From: Ghiorsea sp. | GTDB lineage: Bacteria > Pseudomonadota > Zetaproteobacteria > Mariprofundales > Mariprofundaceae | Reading direction: 5' to 3' | Assembly: GCA_021772875.1 (NCBI GenBank) | Contig: JAJFLD010000090.1 | Location: 1 to 9,762, forward strand | DNA: 9,762 bases | Part shown: positions 6,098 to 9,762 of the stretch, piece after piece | Layout: every line of letters starts with the position of its first letter | How positions within the stretch are numbered: the first letter of the stretch is position 1 | Translations under genes and position numbers: made by a program | The notes under the pieces: model-generated | What the model saw: the letters and a program-made list of their open reading frames with translations, nothing else | Databases searched by the model: none | Told to the model about the DNA's origin: nothing

Positions 6098-8131
6098 TTA
6101 GAAGTGATCAAGTCGCGAAAGAAATATATCTGGCGCAAGCCCTTTATGAGGAACGTATAAACGCTTCACCTTAAAGCCAAATTTATTGAGTTTGGAACCT
6201 TCAATGTTAGCCAAGTGTGGTAGTATTCTTACCAATTGTGCATACAGTTTTTTCTTCTGCGGATGATGATGATTTTCATGGTCACCGATGTATTGAGCCC
6301 AGCCAATAGAACCCACCACGCCACATGCACCAAAATTATCATTCAACACAATTTCATGGGCAAACACTTGCAAGGGACCAATATGACCATTTAATACATC
6401 ATGAATAGCAATAATTGCTCCGGGTTCTAAATATTTAACAAAATTCAGAACATCACTTTGCGCACCTTTATAAGTATGGTCGCCATCAATCCACAACAAC
6501 CTGATAGGTTTATCCCATTCTGCCGCTAATTCATGAGAATACATCTCATGGAAGATAACATTCACTTGATGCTCTTTCATGTTGGCATAAAATTCTTCGC
6601 GCGTATTATGTGTCGGTGTTTGTGGGCAAGTGATTGAAGGTTGCGTTAATGGATCTACGGCATAAATAAGATCATCACCCACCAACTTCGCAGCTTCGGC
6701 GAGAATAACAGTTGATTTACCCTTAAAACTTCCTATTTCCAGCACTACACCTTGACATATTTTGGTGCGACCCAAAAGAAATAAAAATTTCATTTCCGAT
6801 GCAGTTAAGTGGCCTCCAACTTCCTTGGCAGACACAAGTGTCTTTGCCCATTGTTCATCAAAAGTATCTAACATCAATGTTACCTCACTCCTTCTTGCCT
6901 TCGATAATGAAAACGCCAATACAATAATAGCAAAAACAAGAGACAATTTACTATTCAAGCTCACTTCCGTCATGCCATGTACAATTACCGCAAGTGCAGA
7001 AGATGTACATAAATAAGCATTCATGGTGTCATGTTCCCAATCTTTCTTCCACCCTGTGCTCAGCCATGCCCAGCATAAGAAAAGGGTTGCCAATAAACCA
7101 AGCGGCCCCCAACGCACAAGCGCAAATAAAAATTCATTGTGTGGGTGGCTATAATCTCCTTGTCCTTGCCTTAAATAGCCAAATTCAGGCCTCGATAACA
7201 ATGCTTTGGCCTCAAGCCAATAATCACCCGTACCAATACCAAACCAAGGGTTCTCTTTCCACAATTCAATACCTGTCGCCCAAACCTTAAAACGTGCATC
7301 CACATGAGCCCAATCATCATCAATATATGATGCAACACCTGACCACGTTTTTTTCAACTCATTTTGGCTTGGTTCATGCATAATAAAAATGGCACTTGTT
7401 CCAACGAGCAATAACAAAAAAGCTGCAAACTTGAGCTTTTGTTGATAAGGAAATAAAACTTTCCACACCACTAATAAAAGCACCAAAACCACTATAATAT
7501 AACCACTTCTTCCTTGAGCAAGAAAAATGGTGATCATGCTATATAAAGCTAATGAATAACAAACCAAACGCCAAAATATTGAAAGTTTTTGTGCCACAAC
7601 AATCAATGCGCCCGCCCAAATCGCATAAATAAAACCAAAGCTTAAATGCCCAATAAAACCTGTGGCATCATATCGAGAGCTTCCTTGTGCATGAATAGTA
7701 AGCACACCATAAGATTGAAGCGTACAAACAATCAAATGTAGAAATAAACCTAGAGAAACTGCGATAAATGCTTTTTTGCGCAGAGTAGGCAGATAAAACA
7801 CCAAACCAATAATAGCTGGTAAGCCAAGCCAGTTGAATTGTTTGATGATTTGATGAACGCTTGATGCACTATCTGTACTCCAAAGAGCCCCTAAAAACGT
7901 CAGCAATGAGATGGACAATATACCTATACTTATTGCTTTATAATCTTGCCAGAGTGTAACAAAGCCATGTTTGATGACTTTAAAGTATACACAAGTCAGA
8001 AGCACAAGTAATCCCAAAAATAAACTCGATGCGGCAACTGAAAAAGGATAAGCAAACAAACCCAGACAAAGAAAAAAAGCCGCTGCTCCTACCATGTATT
8101 TTCCCAACTTATCACTGTTAAAAATGTTCAT
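6098..8131 (-). CDS. O-antigen ligase/polymerase-family membrane protein fused to a class I SAM methyltransferase
   Basis: A 677-residue protein with two parts. Residues 1 to about 412 are a polytopic membrane protein of the WaaL/Wzy (Wzy_C) family. It has about a dozen hydrophobic segments, LWSTDSASS (83-91), AQGRSGY (205-211), and the large periplasmic loop with ARFKVWATGIELWKENPWFGIGTGDYW (279-305) and SHPHNEFLFALVRWGPLGLL (328-347), the family's usual H-N-x-F-L...G-x-x-G-L signature. Such enzymes join undecaprenyl-linked glycan to lipid A-core or polymerise it. Residues about 420-620 are a Methyltransf_24-like SAM domain: VVLEIGSFKGKST (462-474, SAM-binding motif I), YAVDPL (490-495), LLWIDGDHTYKGAQSDV (546-562) and PGAIIAIHDV (570-579). 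The reading frame is continuous. The first gene position overlaps the lptF-like stop by ATGA, implying coupled translation. Odd points: the fusion itself, and a good internal SD and ATG at the junction (codon 420). The membrane part could be ligase or polymerase; sequence alone does not decide. Confidence 0.88.
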   Translation of the reverse strand: MNIFNSDKLGKYMVGAAAFFLCLGLFAYPFSVAASSLFLGLLVLLTCVYFKVIKHGFVTLWQDYKAISIGILSISLLTFLGALWSTDSASSVHQIIKQFNWLGLPAIIGLVFYLPTLRKKAFIAVSLGLFLHLIVCTLQSYGVLTIHAQGSSRYDATGFIGHLSFGFIYAIWAGALIVVAQKLSIFWRLVCYSLALYSMITIFLAQGRSGYIIVVLVLLLVVWKVLFPYQQKLKFAAFLLLLVGTSAIFIMHEPSQNELKKTWSGVASYIDDDWAHVDARFKVWATGIELWKENPWFGIGTGDYWLEAKALLSRPEFGYLRQGQGDYSHPHNEFLFALVRWGPLGLLATLFLCWAWLSTGWKKDWEHDTMNAYLCTSSALAVIVHGMTEVSLNSKLSLVFAIIVLAFSLSKARRSEVTLMLDTFDEQWAKTLVSAKEVGGHLTASEMKFLFLLGRTKICQGVVLEIGSFKGKSTVILAEAAKLVGDDLIYAVDPLTQPSITCPQTPTHNTREEFYANMKEHQVNVIFHEMYSHELAAEWDKPIRLLWIDGDHTYKGAQSDVLNFVKYLEPGAIIAIHDVLNGHIGPLQVFAHEIVLNDNFGACGVVGSIGWAQYIGDHENHHHPQKKKLYAQLVRILPHLANIEGSKLNKFGFKVKRLYVPHKGLAPDIFLSRLDHF
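6882..6893 (-). promoter_or_regulatory. Internal ribosome binding site at the ligase/methyltransferase junction
   Basis: Reading leftward, AAGGAGTGAGGT precedes an in-frame ATG at 6874 (codon 420). GAGGT sits 7 bases from it and AGGAG 13. The ATG starts MLDTFDEQWAK, a natural N-terminus for a 258-residue stand-alone methyltransferase of this family. Confidence 0.5.
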
Positions 8132-9261
8132 ATTTCATTTTTCCCATGCTGTTTAAATATGCTATAAATAAAAGACCGCACATCAAAATGATTATATTTC
8201 ACTGCAAAAAGTAAGAGTATAAAACCAACTATCATAAAACCAAGCTGGCCAACCCACATTGCCCACCAATCTAATTTCGCCATCACCACTTGTTTATGCA
8301 GTGCAATCTGAACATTATAAATCATCAATAACAAAGCAACCCCCCATATCCAACCTCTTGATTTTCCAGAGCGTTTAGTGCTTGTTGATAAAGGCAGGGC
8401 AAAAAGAAGTAAAATAAAAATCGTGCTTGGTAATAACCAACGCCTATGCCATTCTGCTTGTAAGGCAATGCTTGGATTGCTTTGCATCATCTGTGTTAAA
8501 GCTGACATATCCATCATACTTGGCCTTATATTTTCATCCGAGGTGATTTTCACCACACCAATATCTTCTACATCAATAGCAAGAGAAAATGTTGTAAAAT
8601 AAGTTGAGCGCAAAGCCGCATCTTTACCTTCCAAATGCACACCATCACGCATATTCAACACCAAAAAATGATCTTGCCTTTGAATTTTAGCTTCTTTAGC
8701 AAGATAGATCGATGGCGGAATTTCACGTTTATCTTCTAACATGAAATGTTTCATATTGCCCAGCTCGTCTTCCCCCACATGATAAATGGTTAACCCTTCA
8801 AAACCTTGTGTGAATTGTTGTGGTGCAAAGTTTGGCATGGCGGACGTCTCTTTCACGGCCTGATAAAGCAGATTAAAAGCCTTTTGTCCTGCTGGCATCC
8901 ATTGCATAGCTGTCCAAGTTAAAAACAACCACAACATAACTGCCAAAATCAACATGGGTCGCAATAACCGAAATGGCGATATGCCTGCGGCCAACAATGC
9001 ATCAGCTTCGCTATTTTGTTGTAAATAAGACAACACTTTTAAAAGCGCAAAAAAGAAAGCAAAAGGAATCGTTAACGTTAAGAAATAAGGCATAATAGCC
9101 AACAACATGGCCAATAGGAGGTTGCTCTCAATGGGATTATCACCAAAGGCTTGAATCACACGAAGCGTTCGCCCAAATAACAACAGACCAGTAATAACCA
9201 AAAAGAAACCAAGAAATGGCGCTAACCAAAGCTTTAGAACATAACGATCTAAAATCACCAT
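8128..9261 (-). CDS. lptF: LptF/LptG (YjgP/YjgQ) family LPS export permease, LptF-like
   Basis: LptF and LptG form the inner-membrane channel of the LptB2FGC transporter, which extracts LPS and passes it to LptC/LptA for transport to the outer membrane. This 377-residue protein has the family layout: three N-terminal membrane segments (about 12-31, 46-75, 102-123), a periplasmic beta-jellyroll (about 125-270) and three C-terminal segments (about 276-293, 303-322, 335-355). Family signatures are MPYFLTLTIPFAFFFALLKVLSYLQQNSEADALLAAGIS (57-95), matching the P-x-x-F/L...E-x-x-x-L/M-x-A-G-x-S region, and ALPLS before transmembrane segment 5. Details such as AEWHRRWLLP resemble LptF more than LptG. 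The ATG at 9261 lies 18 bases after the cysS stop with no clear SD, so coupling with cysS is likely. The end overlaps the next gene by ATGA. LptG is not adjacent, unlike the usual lptF-lptG pair. Confidence 0.9.
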   Translation of the reverse strand: MVILDRYVLKLWLAPFLGFFLVITGLLLFGRTLRVIQAFGDNPIESNLLLAMLLAIMPYFLTLTIPFAFFFALLKVLSYLQQNSEADALLAAGISPFRLLRPMLILAVMLWLFLTWTAMQWMPAGQKAFNLLYQAVKETSAMPNFAPQQFTQGFEGLTIYHVGEDELGNMKHFMLEDKREIPPSIYLAKEAKIQRQDHFLVLNMRDGVHLEGKDAALRSTYFTTFSLAIDVEDIGVVKITSDENIRPSMMDMSALTQMMQSNPSIALQAEWHRRWLLPSTIFILLLFALPLSTSTKRSGKSRGWIWGVALLLMIYNVQIALHKQVVMAKLDWWAMWVGQLGFMIVGFILLLFAVKYNHFDVRSFIYSIFKQHGKNEI

Positions 9262-9279
9262 GGTATCAAATGCGTGGAG

Positions 9280-9762
9280 TTACGCTTTTTTCCAACGTGT
9301 ACCCTCAGCGCTATCTTCGAGGATAATACCTTGGTTTGTTAATGTATCTCGAATGGCATCTGCTTGAGAAAAATCACGTGTTTTTTTGGCTGCATCACGC
9401 GCTTTGATAAGCGTTTCAATCTGTGTTGTATCCACATCTTCGCCATGAAACCAGTCACTCACCTCTTGTGTCAAAAGCCCAAAAAAGTCTGTCATCGCAA
9501 GGAATTGCGCTGCCAATACATCTGTTTTTTCACCCTTATTCAAAGCTTTATTCAGCTCTCGACAGGTTTCAAACAATACAGCAATCGCTTCGGCGGTATT
9601 AAAATCATCATTCAAGGCATCACTAAATGTTTCAGGAAAAGAAGTTTGGGTTTTTTCTTGGACAATCTCAGCAAGTCTACGCTTGGTTTCATACAAACGA
9701 TCCAAGCCAGCTTTGGCAACATCCAAAGCCATATCAGAGTAATCCAGAGGTGAGCGGTAATG
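9280..9762 (-). CDS. cysS: Cysteinyl-tRNA synthetase, C-terminal part (5' end outside window)
   Basis: CysS charges tRNA-Cys with cysteine in the cytoplasm. The 160 residues present begin with HYRSPLDYSD at the window edge, the end of the family's catalytic/stem-contact region. They continue through the DALR anticodon-binding helical domain (DALNDDFNTAEAIAVLFETCREL, about 48-70) and the small C-terminal domain (IETLIKARDAAKKTRDFSQADAIRDTLTNQGIILEDSAEGTRWKKA, about 115-160), whose RxxAKxxRDFxxADxIRDxLxxxGIxLEDxxxGTRW pattern is diagnostic. The HIGH and KMSKS motifs and zinc ligands lie beyond the edge. The protein ends normally at TAA 9280-9282. It is the first visible gene of the leftward operon leading into lptF. 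Confidence 0.97.
   Translation of the reverse strand, partial: HYRSPLDYSDMALDVAKAGLDRLYETKRRLAEIVQEKTQTSFPETFSDALNDDFNTAEAIAVLFETCRELNKALNKGEKTDVLAAQFLAMTDFFGLLTQEVSDWFHGEDVDTTQIETLIKARDAAKKTRDFSQADAIRDTLTNQGIILEDSAEGTRWKKA

Overview
The window looks like chromosomal housekeeping DNA from a Gram-negative, lipopolysaccharide-bearing bacterium of the Proteobacteria type. The evidence is an LptF-family LPS export permease, an O-antigen-ligase/polymerase-family membrane protein, bacterial RF3, MutL and CysS. Base composition is moderately AT-rich. Gene content would fit a gamma- or zetaproteobacterium, but no rRNA or other decisive marker is present, so I do not place it further. I see no rRNA, tRNA, CRISPR array, transposase, integrase or phage gene.

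Layout, left to right. The 5' part of mutL runs leftward off the edge (1-777). Divergent from it is a small membrane protein with a DUF4389 domain and a lysine/alanine-rich tail (990-1493). Convergent to that is a leftward regulator-like protein with TPR-like helices and two cyclic-nucleotide-binding folds (1551-2759). A rightward short DTW-domain protein, probably a tRNA aminocarboxypropyltransferase relative (3046-3513), overlaps by 30 bases, tail to tail, with a leftward DsbA-like/HCCA-isomerase family protein (3484-4065). The 277-base gap 4066-4342 is almost filled by two tandem, diverged, roughly 130-bp hairpin repeats, and the second runs into the end of prfC (4343-5932, leftward). Further right is a leftward operon in transcription order cysS (3' part, 9280-9762), lptF-like (8128-9261) and a 677-residue O-antigen-ligase/methyltransferase fusion (6098-8131). 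It ends at a strong hairpin (6046-6084).

How the genes relate. The cysS-lptF-ligase/methyltransferase group is tightly packed: there is an 18-base gap, then a 4-base ATGA overlap. The last two genes point to a cell-envelope job, either moving lipid-linked LPS or ligating/polymerising a surface glycan, with a fused cytosolic methyltransferase that could act on the same pathway. The other genes serve translation and RNA (RF3, CysS, DTW), DNA repair (MutL), redox or GST-like chemistry (HCCA isomerase family) and probable signalling (the double cNMP-binding protein).

The most interesting observations are: (1) the ligase-methyltransferase fusion, which has a good internal Shine-Dalgarno and ATG exactly at the domain junction, so it may encode two products or record a recent gene fusion or frameshift; (2) the tandem repeat pair between prfC and the next gene, whose similarity runs into the last codons of prfC; and (3) hairpins whose plus-strand mismatches become G-U pairs in minus-strand RNA. 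I did not find a clearly new defence or mobile system.
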